Shown: positions 1 through 11,959 of the stretch, one piece after another
Numbering within the stretch: the first letter of the stretch is position 1
Layout: each line of letters starts with the position of its first letter
Assembly: GCA_012932295.1 (NCBI GenBank)
Contig: JAAONU010000001.1
Location: 51,743,134 to 51,807,133, forward strand
Length of the DNA: 64,000 bases
Reading direction: 5' to 3'
Source: Cyclina sinensis
Lineage: Eukaryota > Mollusca > Bivalvia > Venerida > Veneridae
Position numbers and translations under genes: made by a program
Notes under the pieces: generated by a model
What the model was told of the DNA's origin: nothing
Seen by the model: only the letters and a program-made list of their open reading frames with translations
The model's database searches: none

Positions 1-167
1 GGGAGCATTTTGGCGGGTTTTTGGCATAAAATAAGCCATATTTTTTCACCAGTTTTACTCGATTTTTGTTTTGCTTATTCTCATAGAACATCTACTAACA
101 ACTATTCAAAAAGATTTTTTGGACCAATGTGTACGCAGCTGCGTATTCTGCATACTGGTAGCTACGC

Positions 168-250
168 GCCTGACTGGGCTAGCTCTTTAGCAACATGGTT
201 AGAGTGTCTGGTACATTTGCTAGTTAAGCAACATTATCTATGGTTAGAAT
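168..250 (+). repeat. Dispersed repeat, copy 1 of 3 (possibly tRNA-derived SINE)
   Basis: Contains GGCTAGCTCTTTAGCAACAT followed by GGTTAGAGTG and GCTAGTTAAGCAA. The same order of words occurs on the opposite strand at 17671-17778 and 18375-18492. The A-box-like start suggests a tRNA-derived SINE head, but a clear B box is not seen, so the class is inferred. Confidence 0.5.
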
Positions 251-373
251 AATTTTGACCGATATTAATGTTTGACCTTTGACTCCATAAGAATGCACTT
301 TAAGGAGTATTTCCTCATGACTTGGAAAATTCTGGAAAGCTTTCTGCATCTAGTTCATGGGGTTTGTAATATG

Positions 374-510
374 AGGTTTGTCCGTAAAGTAATAGGACAG
401 GTTCTAAAAGTGGAGTTGTCTTTATAAAATTTAGCATGTGTCAGGACTACTGATTTTCCAATAGAACTGCAAACCTTGGAGACTTTTTGTCTACTCATAC
501 CTTATACACT
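374..510 (+). mobile_element. Mariner-like element terminus, truncated
   Basis: Starts AGGTTTGTCCGTAAAGTAAT and continues for about 130 bp in good register with a second copy at 61236-61380, which has a decayed mariner transposase beyond it. No transposase remains here. The remaining sequence to about 630 shows nothing recognisable. Confidence 0.55.
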
Positions 511-639
511 ACAAAAAGTTTAAATAATATTTTGTTTTTCGCTATTTTCAAAGTGTGCCATAGTTAATTACTAATGATACTATGGTGACTATAGCGGCTG
601 TTTGTGTGTAGAAATATTATTTGAATTTCAAAAATTCAA

Positions 640-1340
640 TTGTTTATACCCCAATGAAAATTCTGGAACAATATTTTATACATGTATGGACAAACTTTAA
701 AATGATGGCATTGAACAAGGCTTGTAGGCCCCAGTGACAAGGGACTTATTACCGGGTTCAGGTACCAGTTAAATCCAGCTTGACTCATAGATTCTTGAAC
801 TGGGACTGAAGTTAAAGGATTTCTTGGGTTACTATTTCTATTGGCGATGAACACCCCCACGCCTGCCTGTTGTTTTGGTCAGGGCGAAAGATTGGTAACC
901 TAGGTCCAGGTCAAAGACCTCACTAGTATAGTGCGTGGGTTTTAGCAAAGACTTTGTACCTATGACTACATCAGGTTTGGTGGAGCTTATGAGATTACCG
1001 AATTGTATATTTATTCTCCCGGAGGGAGCATATTGTTTTTGGTCTGTCTGTTTTCGTTTGTTTGTCACAAAACATTAGCCTTTTTGAGGCCCTGCCGGGG
1101 GGGCTTGGTGCTTTTTCAAATGTTGCGCTTGTTTTACCTACAATTGATCTACATTTTATTATTTGGACTTTCAGAGATCTTCTTATGTTATTTTTGTGAC
1201 CTATAATGGGGCTTAAGCTTGATTTGGGTGCAGAATCAGTGCGCTTTGGTGTGGAAGTTTGTGCCATTGAGAAGGAAAAGTTGCTCATGGTTGGGCTGTT
1301 CAGGTTGGGAAAGGAATTAGATGTTTCAAGGGAATCCACA
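640..1340 (-). mobile_element. Decayed non-LTR retrotransposon (LINE), endonuclease N-terminal fragment
   Basis: Minus-strand translation across three frames gives pieces typical of the apurinic endonuclease of LINE ORF2: a CRSIVGK word, then STKPDVVIGTKSLLKPTHYT, then DLDLGYQSFALTKTTGRRGG, and after a frameshift GVFIANRNS. About 100 bp of unrelated sequence interrupts the region after CRSIVGK. Frameshifts and lack of any reverse transcriptase show a dead fragment. It may be the same family as the LINE at 11960-13760, which holds the other end of such an element. Confidence 0.7.
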
Positions 1341-2195
1341 CTGGGGACAGAACTGTTGATATCATTTATGTTGTCACAAAGTAAAGATATAAAACATTTA
1401 TGTCAGTTTGGGGTTTAAGTGTACTTACCAGTTATCATTTGCTGTTTTAAAGTCTTAAATTAAAGCATTTTAACCAGATAATTTGAAATTCAAACAAGCA
1501 TATTGAATGTTTTGTTGACCAAAGTTACTCAATTAAAAATATTTGTTGAAAAATAACCATTTTTAGTTTATACGTAAATGTACATAAAGATAGCATGCAC
1601 TGCTATATAACAGTACTGTCTTTGCCCCTCTGAGTTGATCATGTTGCTTAGTTGGTAATTTGCCCAAATCCCCAACTACCTTCCAGAAGGTAGTTGGTAA
1701 TTCAAACTTTAGTTTAGAAAGCTTATATTGAATTCAGTCATATTTATAAAACAAATAAGCTTTAAGAATATTCTTAAAAACCATATCAGTATGTGAGGTC
1801 TCAGATGTAATATCATGCGCTGTTGTAAATTTTCAATGAATAAAGGCTATTTTTAGGATTAACCACCATAGTTTGGTGTTAGATGTCGTGTTCAGAAATT
1901 AGCCCTTCCGTGTAACATTTTTATCTTGGAGGTTAAAAAGATGTCAAGAATGAATTTCTGTTCTTACACATTTAAGAATATACATATTTTCAAGCTATTT
2001 ATGTGTGAAAACTGTTTAAGTTGTATACAGCAGCTGTGTAATCTTGTCTTAGTTAGTGTTTTTTGACAGATATCCAACTTGTTTCCACAGAGAAAAACAA
2101 AACAAAATTACGTTGGACAAACAAGTTCTAAAAAAATTTCACAAACTTTCAGTAGAAAAGAAGTAAATTCCCACACCTATATTTTTTTATTTCAG
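1341..2195. other. Non-coding stretch, presumed CCDC137 intron
   Basis: No open frame with coding character and no upstream CCDC137 exon was found. A small inverted repeat, AACTACCTTC / GAAGGTAGTT, lies near 1675-1695. The stretch ends in a pyrimidine-rich acceptor ending TTTCAG at 2195. Confidence 0.4.
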
Positions 2196-5100
2196 TAACA
2201 AAGATGTACCAATTGGTGGAAAGAGGTCTAAACTCCATAACTTACCTGTTTCCGATGAGGATTTGGACAGGCAAGAAATTCCTCGAAAAGTGAGAGAGAT
2301 AATGCAAAGCAAAACAGACATTAACATGGCTGGCAAACAGAAAAAGAACAAACTGAAGAAAAACAAGAAATTTAAAAAGGCAATAGGTAATTTGTAACAT
2401 GTTATGTTGAATCATGTGTAGAGGAGGCACAACAGTGTAGACTTTAAACATTGAGGTTTTAGATTCTAGCCCATCTGTAGAATTTTAACCTTAACATCCA
2501 GAATTCATTCATATTGTTAGAGACGTCATCAATAAAAACTTTTAATCAGCACTGCAAGAGTATATACCACAATGCAAAATAAGACAGTTAAAACTAAACT
2601 TAAACTGCAATTTTACAATAATTAGGTTGATATTGCCTTGAAAAAAACAACAACAAAAAAACAATTAGTGCACAAAGTAGTCACTTTTTGTAAGGCACAG
2701 TGCAGGATAATTTTACTTATGTCTCTAGCAAACACAAACTTGCTTAGTGGTTGATATTATATTTTGTCTTCAGACCAATCTGATTAAAACCATATCCTAA
2801 ACATCGCTATGCTAACCATAGGGAGATCGTGAACTTCAGTCAGATTGTCTTCAGACTCAAATCCATTGATTAACTAGGAAATCAGTGAATGTTGACTTAC
2901 CCTAATAAACTGTCAACAAAAAGGAGAAGTACTGCAGTGCAACTGGACAAAATAATAATTTCATCCCCTGAATATAAATGTACATTACGATAACAGGGTC
3001 TTATTCAGATGAACTGGGTAGACTTAAATAACAAACCAACCTTTAAAGCCAGGATACACTAAATGTAAATGTTCTTGAAATCAAATTAGAGCATATATGA
3101 AAATGTCCATTAATAACTGCAGATGCAACTTTCAAAATGGAGAGAGGTGCAACAAAGCCTATGGCACCTGTACCAAGATTTGTTCAAGGTAAACGTGAGA
3201 CGGATAGAGACTTCATACGTCGAATTGAGATTGAAGCACACAGAGTTGTCATGAAAGCTGAGATGGAGAAGAAATACAAGGTATTAAATTAGTGTACTCA
3301 GGCCTATACAGTTATTTCAGTGGATATTTTCTTCATAGACTAGGTGTAAAGTTTACTCACCAACAATGTAACTCATTCATAAAGTCAGGTCAGGAACTGG
3401 ACTGATTCTTTTATGTAACTGAGATGACATTTTGTTACCTTTCTACTAGGTGTGATTTTAAAGCTGCTACCAGACAGGAACTGCAATATTGCTGAATGAT
3501 TTAGTAAAAGCAGAAGTCATTATAGCACATATTAAAGCTGCTAATTCATTGTGTTAAAATGTTGACTTGCAAGGAGGTGTGCTTTGTTGTACAGGATTAA
3601 AGATTAGACATCATAGTTAATGAAATAGTGAGGTATTCTTGTCTCATTTTGTAAGTTCAGAAATATACATGTAGTGTTTTTGTTATACAGGTAGAGTTTC
3701 CAGAAGGTGGTCAGAATGTATCAGTCTCACAGCTCAAAAAGAAAACAGGTGAAAGGAAAAAAGAGTAAGAAAGTATAATGACATCCTTGAAAACACACAT
3801 TTAAATGGAATATTGTAGCAGATTGTTGGTATGTTTGGCCAAGTTGGTTTTGTATTTGATTGATCACACTTGAGGTGAAGCCTTGAATACAGTCAGTAAA
3901 GTAGTGTGGCAGTAAGTCTTATTTAGACCCACAGATCAACAAACTGTTATAATATTCATTTTATTACATAGCTTTTGAAATTTGTTCTTCAAAATCTGTA
4001 CATATCTGCCTTTTTCTGTAGTCAGACATGATGAACAAATAAGACAATTATGCCATACATGATGTTTCATCCAATATAGACTTTAACATCTGAATAGCCA
4101 CGCTTTTCAGATATGTAACAATATAAAAACCTATTTTGTAAGATAAGTCTGTATAAATTAAGTGCTTAATTTACTGTTATTGGTTCAGAAATGATGATAC
4201 CTAGTTTTCTGCAGTATCTCTATCAATGAAATTTAAGGTTTTAAAACAATCCATATTTAAGTTTTAACATCATGGATTACAACCTCATACTAGCTACGTT
4301 TCTCAATTCCAATACTGGCCCCACCATCTGTAGAAATGCTTGTTGCCTATGAATAGAATTCTTACAACAAACTAGTAAAGAATGTTTTGCACTGCAGAAA
4401 AGCTAAGGAGAGAAAGAAGAAGAAAGTTCAAGCAGCAAAAGAAAAGAAATTAGACAAAGCTACAGATTTTACTGCACTGAAAGGTAATGTCAATAGGGTA
4501 AATGTGTGTTTGGCCTCCTACTTTCTTCAGCTGATACAAATTTCATGCTGTACTCTCAAAACTTCAAGGGCCATAATAGTAATTTCAAGTCCTGTTAATC
4601 CCCTAACGTTTATTAAAGTTGCCAGTTTAAAATGGAAAATGTCCAGAATGTATACATGTAGAGAGACGGCCTGTTTTAACATTACAGTTGGGTTAAAGCA
4701 TTCTGTTGTTTTCAACCTATAATAGTCACTGCTCAGAATAAAGTAATATTGCTTTCTTAATTAATCACTTATCAGAATAAAGTAATAATATTCCTCTCAT
4801 TTGTATCTAATAAAATGCATGCTACATCTTAATAATACTAGAAATCTTTTTTCTGAAATGTTTTTATATCAAGATGAAGTGACGTTTGGAGAAGTGGCTA
4901 TGGCTCCCCCATCTCTAACAGCCAAACCTAGAAAAGTACAAGTAGACACTGACAGAGCTAGGGTAAGTAAAATGTCATAGTTGTTTTTAATCTTTCTAGA
5001 TTATTTTTTTGTCTTTCTAAAGCAGGAAAGAACTTACTGTACAGTGTCTTCTAAAACTAATTTTTGATACAGAGTGAACATGGCATAAATTAACAGGTGA

Positions 5101-5632
5101 GAAATATGAATGCCAGAGGGTTATATTGTGACAAGTCTTGGTTAGGTATGTCGCCATATGAAGCCTGGTCAAAAGGTTTGACTTGTGTTCATTTTGCAAT
5201 ATAGTCGATTTATTTTGATACAAAATAGTAGAGTTGCTGTGGCTAGACTGGGCTTTTGCAGTGTTTTCTGTAAATGGCTTGAAATTTTGTTTAAATTTTT
5301 TGGGCTTTCATTGGAAATTGAATGTTCCCATGAGGAGCAAGGAATAAATATATCTGACAAATTCTGCTTTTATTTTGCAGCCTGGAAAACGTTCTTTACT
5401 CTTAAAGGAAATGATGGAGACATCAGATAAATCTGCTCAGGATACTTCAAGTGAACAGACAGACAATTTGGGCAAGGTAAAGCCCAAGTCACAGACACAG
5501 AGACAGGCTGGACAAACTGTCAAACGCAAATATTTATCTCCAGTTCAGAGACAAATTACAGACTTTCAGAGACAGAAAGCAATAGATCTGTATAGAAAAA
5601 TGAAAGACAGGAAGATTAAACAACCAAGATAA
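2196..5632 (+). CDS. CCDC137: CCDC137-like protein, 3' six exons (5' end missing)
   Basis: Exons read as 2196-2386, 3123-3280, 3691-3764, 4398-4483, 4874-4962 and 5381-5632, each with AG/GT borders and matching phase. They give 282 residues after a one-base split codon, ending in TAA. Family signatures are in order: QEIPRKVREIMQSK, a Lys-rich stretch, the AHRVVMKAEMEKKYK coiled region, FGEVAMAPPSLTAKP, PGKRSLLLKEMM and LSPVQRQITDFQRQKAIDLY. Vertebrate CCDC137 is a small basic coiled-coil protein of the nucleolus and chromosome periphery; that role is family knowledge. The first coding exon was not found and probably lies left of the window. The high Lys content and short introns (about 0.4-0.7 kb) fit. 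It converges with the histone H1 gene. Confidence 0.88.
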
Positions 5633-5724
5633 AAATTCTGTTCATATGAAGATTTCAGCTACTACAATGCACAAGTATTATGCATGAAGAATGAATCATC
5701 ACCAGTTTCAATGAGTTTATCATG

Positions 5725-5730
5725 AATAAA
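5725..5730 (+). terminator. Polyadenylation signal for CCDC137
   Basis: An AATAAA hexamer lies 93 bases after the stop codon in AT-rich sequence. It is the first canonical hexamer downstream of the stop. Confidence 0.5.
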
Positions 5731-8013
5731 AAATTATCAGAAGAATGTGAATTTGCAGTAATTTGAAACTCCAGCAAACTTATCATTGATAAAAATTCAT
5801 ACTGGTGTCTCGTCAGTATGGTGTTAGCTGTCTGGGTCTAGTCACTCTATTTTGATTTGAGCTTGAGGGTTCTTTCTATAGCTGAAAGTACATGTATATT
5901 GCAACAGCAAATGCACAGACTTAATAATGAACTAAAATTTCAAGAGTGAACATTTTATCTAAGAACATCTTTTTTAGATAGAAAATAGTTGGCACCAAAT
6001 GAAGATTAAATTGTGGACTTTATAATGGAATCATTAGCTTTGAAAATTTTGCATTTGAATTTCAACTTCTTAAATCATTACTGTTTACAACATTTAGTAG
6101 TATATAGAAATGGGTGAATCACTTTTGGTAGACTTAACAGATTTCACCTGAATTGCAGTTGTTTTTTTTTGTCTGTTTTAATAGTGTCAAAAATGAGGAC
6201 AGCAAATAATAATTCCAGGTAATCTAAGATAGCATCATTTACATTTATCTACTGATATTAGATTTTCTGAGAATAAATGGTAGATAGATAGATAGTTTAT
6301 TTTGTAATAAGCCATAATGGCCCATGAACAAATATATTACAATAACCGTAAAACATGTGACATGGTAAGCAACTAAAGAGCATCATTTGTTACCAATTTT
6401 CAAACTTTAACAAACATATATTTGAAAATTATTTCAGTATGAAATCTTAAAAGTAAATCCATGCAAAGTTTTGGTGCTACACCTTAATGTAAAAAAAAGA
6501 ACATTTTCCAAAAATAATCACCCAGCATGGAAATATGTTGATATTGCCAGTAATCTATTAATTGTGCAAGGTGCATACTCTTCAATATGACATTATATTT
6601 TGTAAATAGGGCATATCTATCTCTCATGGGTTCTTCTTAAATACTACTGCATACTTTCACCTACATATTGAAGTTTGCTTTGAAAGGAGGCATGGTTGAG
6701 GACTTACCCAATGTTCTATTTGTTCAAGTGTACTTATTTCTTATTGGTGAAGATGGATTTGTTTATATACTTTTGCATTTCTGTTGGCCAAGAAATAAAA
6801 ATGTGTATAGTTAACATGAAGACATGTAAAGTATTGCTCTTGTTTGGTTAATTTTTTCCTCAGATTCCACATATGGATTAAATGAAATTCGAATTGATGG
6901 ATCCCTGATCCCTTTGCATACTTAATCTAACAAAGAAGTACAGTTACATTTTCACCACAAACATATCAAAACAAAAGAGCACATAGGTGCACTTGAATTA
7001 TATAAAAGATCCCAAATGGTTCTTTGCTAAAACTGGCAATTGCTTTGCTGCTAAAATTTTAGGTGACATAGCTAATTGCTAGCGACTTTAGTTGTGTTTT
7101 TCGCCATTAATATTGTGCTTTTAGCAATGTGAGCTTGTGTGTTGTCATCGTTTTAGTTCAAACATCCTCTAAACGAAGTAAAAGTGGGTATAATTGGCAG
7201 GGATCTTCATTGCATAAAGCTAAACCAAAGTTGTTCATAGAAATTTATTCCATGCAGAACTGTGGTTGCTATAGCAAGAATGAAAACATTTAAAAATCCT
7301 ACAAGCTGCTGGTTATTGCAAGTGGCAACTTTCTACTGATGAAGTATTCTTTTAGGAAACACAATTTTGTCCATTGAATTAAACAGGTACAGGAACCATA
7401 ACTGTTACTTTTAACTTGACTGGTGTCAACATACTGTGGCATAATTCCTGTAAGGTATAGTGGACCTGAGTTTATTACCGATTTTCAAAAAAGGACTACA
7501 GGAAACTTTACCACCCCCACACAAAAAGAGGTGAAAAGAATTTTACCAGTCCATACTGGTCATCAAAATGCAAAATTTGACATGAAAGATTACAGAAGAG
7601 TCTGTCCGCGTACCCCAAGGGCTAGCCTAACATATCTTGTACCTGAAGATAAGACATTTATACAGGGTTTTTTTCCTGGATGTTTTCATTTAGTCAAAAT
7701 GTATATGACAAGCCCATTTTTCTAGCAACAGCAGGCCAGTTTAATTTCAGTTCAGTGTAGTTTTTCACAATTTTGAATATTTTGTTTGAAATTCCTCTGC
7801 TGGAAGTACTAGGTAATATTGTTAACTACATAAAATAACATTCCTTTTGATTAGTTGAAGTGGAAAATGTAATAACTATCTGGTTAGAGGGAGTAACAGT
7901 TCTTAATTCTATGATCATTTACTTCTAGGCATGCTTAAATGTAGTTTCTTCAAACTTTGTCTAAAACAGACAATCATAGTGAGAAACAAGATACAAGTGC
8001 AACTTAAAAGCAT
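5731..8013. other. Intergenic, no supported gene
   Basis: AT-rich sequence. A short GATA microsatellite at about 6280-6295 followed by TTTATTTTGTAATAAGCCAT resembles the simple-repeat tail of a minus-strand retroelement. A 100-codon open frame at 7423-7725 has no recognised domain. Confidence 0.4.
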
Positions 8014-8019
8014 TTTATT
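8014..8019 (-). terminator. Polyadenylation signal for histone H1
   Basis: TTTATT on the plus strand, AATAAA on the minus strand, about 400 bases after the H1 stop. No replication-type histone 3' stem-loop was seen just after the stop, so polyadenylated mRNA is inferred. Confidence 0.5.
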
Positions 8020-8422
8020 GGTAAAAAACAATCATTTACAGTGAAAACTCCGAGCACCTGTCTTGCTAAAAATCCTACATCAATAACTCACTAAAAATTT
8101 CTTACTATCTTTATGAATGTACATACATGAAATAAAAAAAATTTACAAAGAGAAGTCAGTCTATGCATCTACTTGAAAGAAAGAAAGAAATGAATGAATG
8201 AAATTTGAACTGTAAAATATGACTAAATTTATCCTTAGACAATCAACTTTTCACTTTCTTGCACAAATATGTTATGTTATCTGATTATACAAGAACAACT
8301 GACTTTTCACTTTTTTTACGAAGGTTATTAACTATAATCAACTGAAAATAGCTACTATACTAATCAGCCATTCCAACATGGTTTGATCACAGTCTTGAAA
8401 TATTTTTTTTTGTCACCTGACA

Positions 8423-10271
8423 TCACTTCTTGCTTTTTGTGGATGTAGAAGGCGTCTTTGCTTTCTTAGCAGCTTTCAGAGTCTTTGGTGCCTTTTTTGG
8501 GGTCTTCAGTGTAGCCTGAAAAATTAACATCTGCATGTATCAATATTTTTAAGTTCAGTTCTACTACACAAAGATTCAAATGAAACTGGTTTAACGAACT
8601 TGGAACTTCCGTTTTGGACAAAATTACAAAACAAATGGCAAAATTTGTTGGAGCTAATTGTTAACAAAATTGAAGTACAACATTAAAGGTGTGATTTGAA
8701 CTGAAAACTTACACAATTCTATCAGAGCAACACCATTTGCTACTTCAAAACAAATAAAATTCACCTATGTAGTTAATTTGAATGATTTTTGCATGACGTA
8801 AAAGCCATAAAATCTTTGCACTTTCATACTTCTGTAGAAAAAGAAGTATACTTCCATTTTAATGCAGTCCAAACTTTTGTTTAAACACTTTGTTTAAACC
8901 GTTACAGTTTTCTAGAGGTACACACATGTAAGAGCGGCTGATACTTGTTCCCTGATTTACTATAGTAACCAAACTAATGTCTAGAAAGATATATACCTTG
9001 GCTGCTTTTGGTTTCTTTTCTGTAATGATTTTTTTAGGAGATTTTTTAACAACTGTCTTCTCTGTGACCTTTTTCTTAGCTTTGTCATCTGCTTTCTTCT
9101 TTGTAGGTGTTTTCTTTGAAGCAGTCTTTTTTGCAACAGCTGTTTTCGCCTGCAAAAGATCATGAAAGTAGGTTAGTTTTGTACATTGTTGGAAGGCATA
9201 CATCAAATTTTAGATCGCTGGGGTGTGGCAAAAATTGCCCTTATATACCCAATCCCAGATACAACTTGCAGATATCATTTTTGCAGTAGTATACATATCT
9301 GCTTTTACTTTAGGACAAATTTATTTAATCAGAGATCGTAACATCACAAATTTGATGATTTTGCAAGGTATCACATTTTAATGTTGATCAGAATTTTCTG
9401 CACATTCATAATAAACACTGAAAAATTTTGATGGCTGCAATTTATACATCTGCCTTACTAGAGCTGGTCCTGTCAAGTTCATAATGAAATTTTGGTTAAG
9501 GGTCTTGTAATTCATTTAGGGTCTTGCAGTAATAGGTCTAATAGTGTAGTGTAAGCAATCTCCTGGATTAGACCCTGTGTATTTTCACAGGAGTAAAACT
9601 TGTATATAATAAACTAAAGAAAACGGAATGAACCTTACATATCATGTATATACTCCTGGTTTAGACCCCGGGGTCTATTCCAGGATATAGCCGTAGTGTA
9701 CTGTGTTTACTCCGATAACCCACCATGTTGCCAATTTCTCCAACTGCCTTTTTTCATCTTATTTCTAAATCGCGTTAGCCCACTCGAAAAATGAGAAAAA
9801 AAAACATTTTCAAAAATGAAGTCATAAACGAACCTAGACTAGTAACATGATGGCTAAAGTGTAGATTAAAAGCTACGTGATAAATAAATAAATGGTCCAA
9901 TTTACCTTTTCTGTAGCCTTTTCACTTGCTAGTTTTGCCTTTTCTTTCTGTTTCTTCGCTTTATCTTCTTCACTCGCTTTGGTTTTGTCTACCTTAAACC
10001 TGCCCGTGTAACCTTTCGCATCCGAGTTCTTTGGTCTAACAAATGTTCCGTTCTCTAAACCCTTTGCCAGCGCCGGTTTCAGGTGCGTCCGCACGGTGTC
10101 TGTGTCCAGGTTGTACTTTCCGGCAATGTACGACTGGATTGCTGGAACGGAGGATCCTTTTTTGTCTGCCAGAGATGAAATTGCATCTTTAGCCATCTCA
10201 AAATACGTTGGGTGAGTAGGTTTCGGCTTCTGTTTTTTGGCTGGCACAACCACGCTTTCTGTTGCCGCCAT
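8423..10271 (-). CDS. Linker histone H1, three exons
   Basis: Exons 10271-9906, 9149-8997 and 8515-8423 join at phase 0 and encode 203 residues. Residues about 19-93 are the winged-helix globular domain: HPTYFEMAKDAISSLADKKG, SSVPAIQSYIAGKYNLD, TVRTHLKPALAKGLENGTF and GYTGRFKV. The C-terminal tail (exons 2-3 and the end of exon 1) is almost all Lys, Ala, Ser, Thr and Pro, as in H1, with very little Arg, which argues against a sperm protamine-like protein. It binds linker DNA at the nucleosome dyad. The ATG at 10271 has a good context (AAAATGGCG). Two introns and an AATAAA signal are unlike replication-dependent H1 genes, so this is probably a replacement-type (H1.0/H1-delta-like) linker histone; the subtype is inference. 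Confidence 0.9.
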
Positions 10272-10333
10272 TTTCAGCAAAATAATATCAGTATTTATTT
10301 AGCACTTTCCACGTGAACGAAAATGAAATGAAA

Positions 10334-10345
10334 TTCCCGCGCAAA
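10334..10345 (-). promoter_or_regulatory. E2F-like site upstream of histone H1
   Basis: The minus strand reads TTTGCGCGGGAA, an overlapping E2F-type motif, 63-74 bases upstream of the H1 start codon and in a locally CpG-richer stretch. Regulation is inferred from the motif only. Confidence 0.35.
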
Positions 10346-10682
10346 CTGGTGAGCAGTCAAATTTATTTGTCACGCGCGAACCGTTAAGAAAACACATGAG
10401 GTTCGGCAGTCGTAATGCTGGGAACACTTTTTTCTAAGAAAGTATACAGACTTAGTTTTATCAAAATCCACTAATATTTGCCACTCTGATTCGATTGTTA
10501 CGTTAGAAAACGAATCAACGCACTCTGCACGTGCTCGGGGAGTACGTACAGCACATCGCGCGACATGATCAATCAGGACAACGACAGATGAATGAATGTT
10601 TTTTTCCCCATCATAATGTTGAACCTCATACGATGCATTAAGTTATAATGATAGCAGCAGTTTTCGAGTTATGTGTGATTTT

Positions 10683-10755
10683 TATTTGTTTGGCTTGTCA
10701 GACCAAACAGGGTCTTTCAAATATGCTATTTGAAAGACCCTGGACCAAACAAATA
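10683..10755. repeat. Nested inverted repeat (potential cruciform)
   Basis: A perfect 16-bp inverted repeat, CAGGGTCTTTCAAATA at 10708-10723 and its complement at 10727-10742, has a 3-base loop (TGC). It lies inside outer 11-bp arms, TATTTGTTTGG (10683-10693) and CCAAACAAATA (10745-10755). It is about 410 bp upstream of the H1 start. Confidence 0.75.
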
Positions 10756-11959
10756 GTGTTGTGAAATTTCAGACAGGATGCAGCTTAACTTCGAAAATGA
10801 CAAAGAAGTCCGTCTGTAAGGTATCCTGCCGCTAAAAGTATTTAGTTCCAGTTTAATGCTAAAGAAAAGAAATAGGTATAATGGTTCCGGTGACCCGACC
10901 GACCTTAAATTTACCCTCCGGTCCTAAATGTCCCCGAACCCCCCGCCCCTCCCTCCCCCACCGGACCAATACAAGTAGTCTTAAGCAATGAAACACATCC
11001 TTTGATTGTATTTCATTGATAATTTACACTTTAATTATAACTTCATACGCATTTATGAATGGTTCCTTATGTAAACGCATCTGCAAAACTGTAGAAGACA
11101 CAGTCGTGACCTTCGTTTGACTGTGGAAAGACGCGGTATCTTATATTTTTTATGAAATGAAAAATCAGCATTAATTAGATGATGCAATCAACATTTTTTT
11201 GTTTTAAAAGTGTTTTATTTCCAGTATTTGTTAAAAATTTTTAATTAAATTGTAGAAGATTGGTCAACATAATTACCAAATAAATCTTTATCATTTTATT
11301 TAATCTTTCATTTTTAGCTTGGCCACTTGAAGAATGGCAATGTAACTTTATTCACTAAACCTTTTGAGACATTGCTTTAAGTTGGCAAGTTGAGGCCCTG
11401 GAATGAGCTTACATGTTAGGTTATTTTTACAGGATGGTTTCTTGAGTATACGCGATTATGCATGTACTGTGATTTCAGCGTTAAACCTGACCGTTATGAA
11501 GCTTGGTTATTTTGAACATAATATAATATTTTTGCATAGTTCTTATTCTACTTTCTATCAGCATTAAAAAATTTGAGAGTTAATATTTCTGATGAAACGC
11601 AGTTGATTGTTACATGGAAACGTGGTTCAAGGTATCCCTGCCGCTTTGTGATATAGCTAATGTTCGTCTGGTGGGCAAAATCCTTCACTTGAAAAAAATA
11701 GAAAGAAATCGATTGCCCGAACGCCTGGGATTCACAATTTTTGTAGTCATAAATTAAAGTAAAACGTGTTCGCATTAAATTCACCATCAAATAATGCAAC
11801 GATATCTGAGTACATTTCTATGGTAAACCCTTTTCTATTTGTATTGACTTATCATAGTATCATATTGGGTTATTGCATTCAGTCCCCAGGCGTAATGTGC
11901 ATCATCACACATGAACCGTAAAAAGCACCATTTTGGGAATGACATTTTGAATACTCAGG
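10756..11959. other. Intergenic, no supported gene
   Basis: AT-rich apart from a C-rich patch at about 10900-10970. No gene or clear repeat boundary was recognised. Confidence 0.35.

Noticed and set aside
1..2195. First exon of CCDC137
   Set aside because: No ATG-containing frame ending in a phase-2 donor with family-like basic sequence could be found here.
7423..7725. 100-codon open frame on the plus strand
   Set aside because: No recognised domain, no splice partners, and its composition resembles random AT-rich sequence. Not called as a gene.
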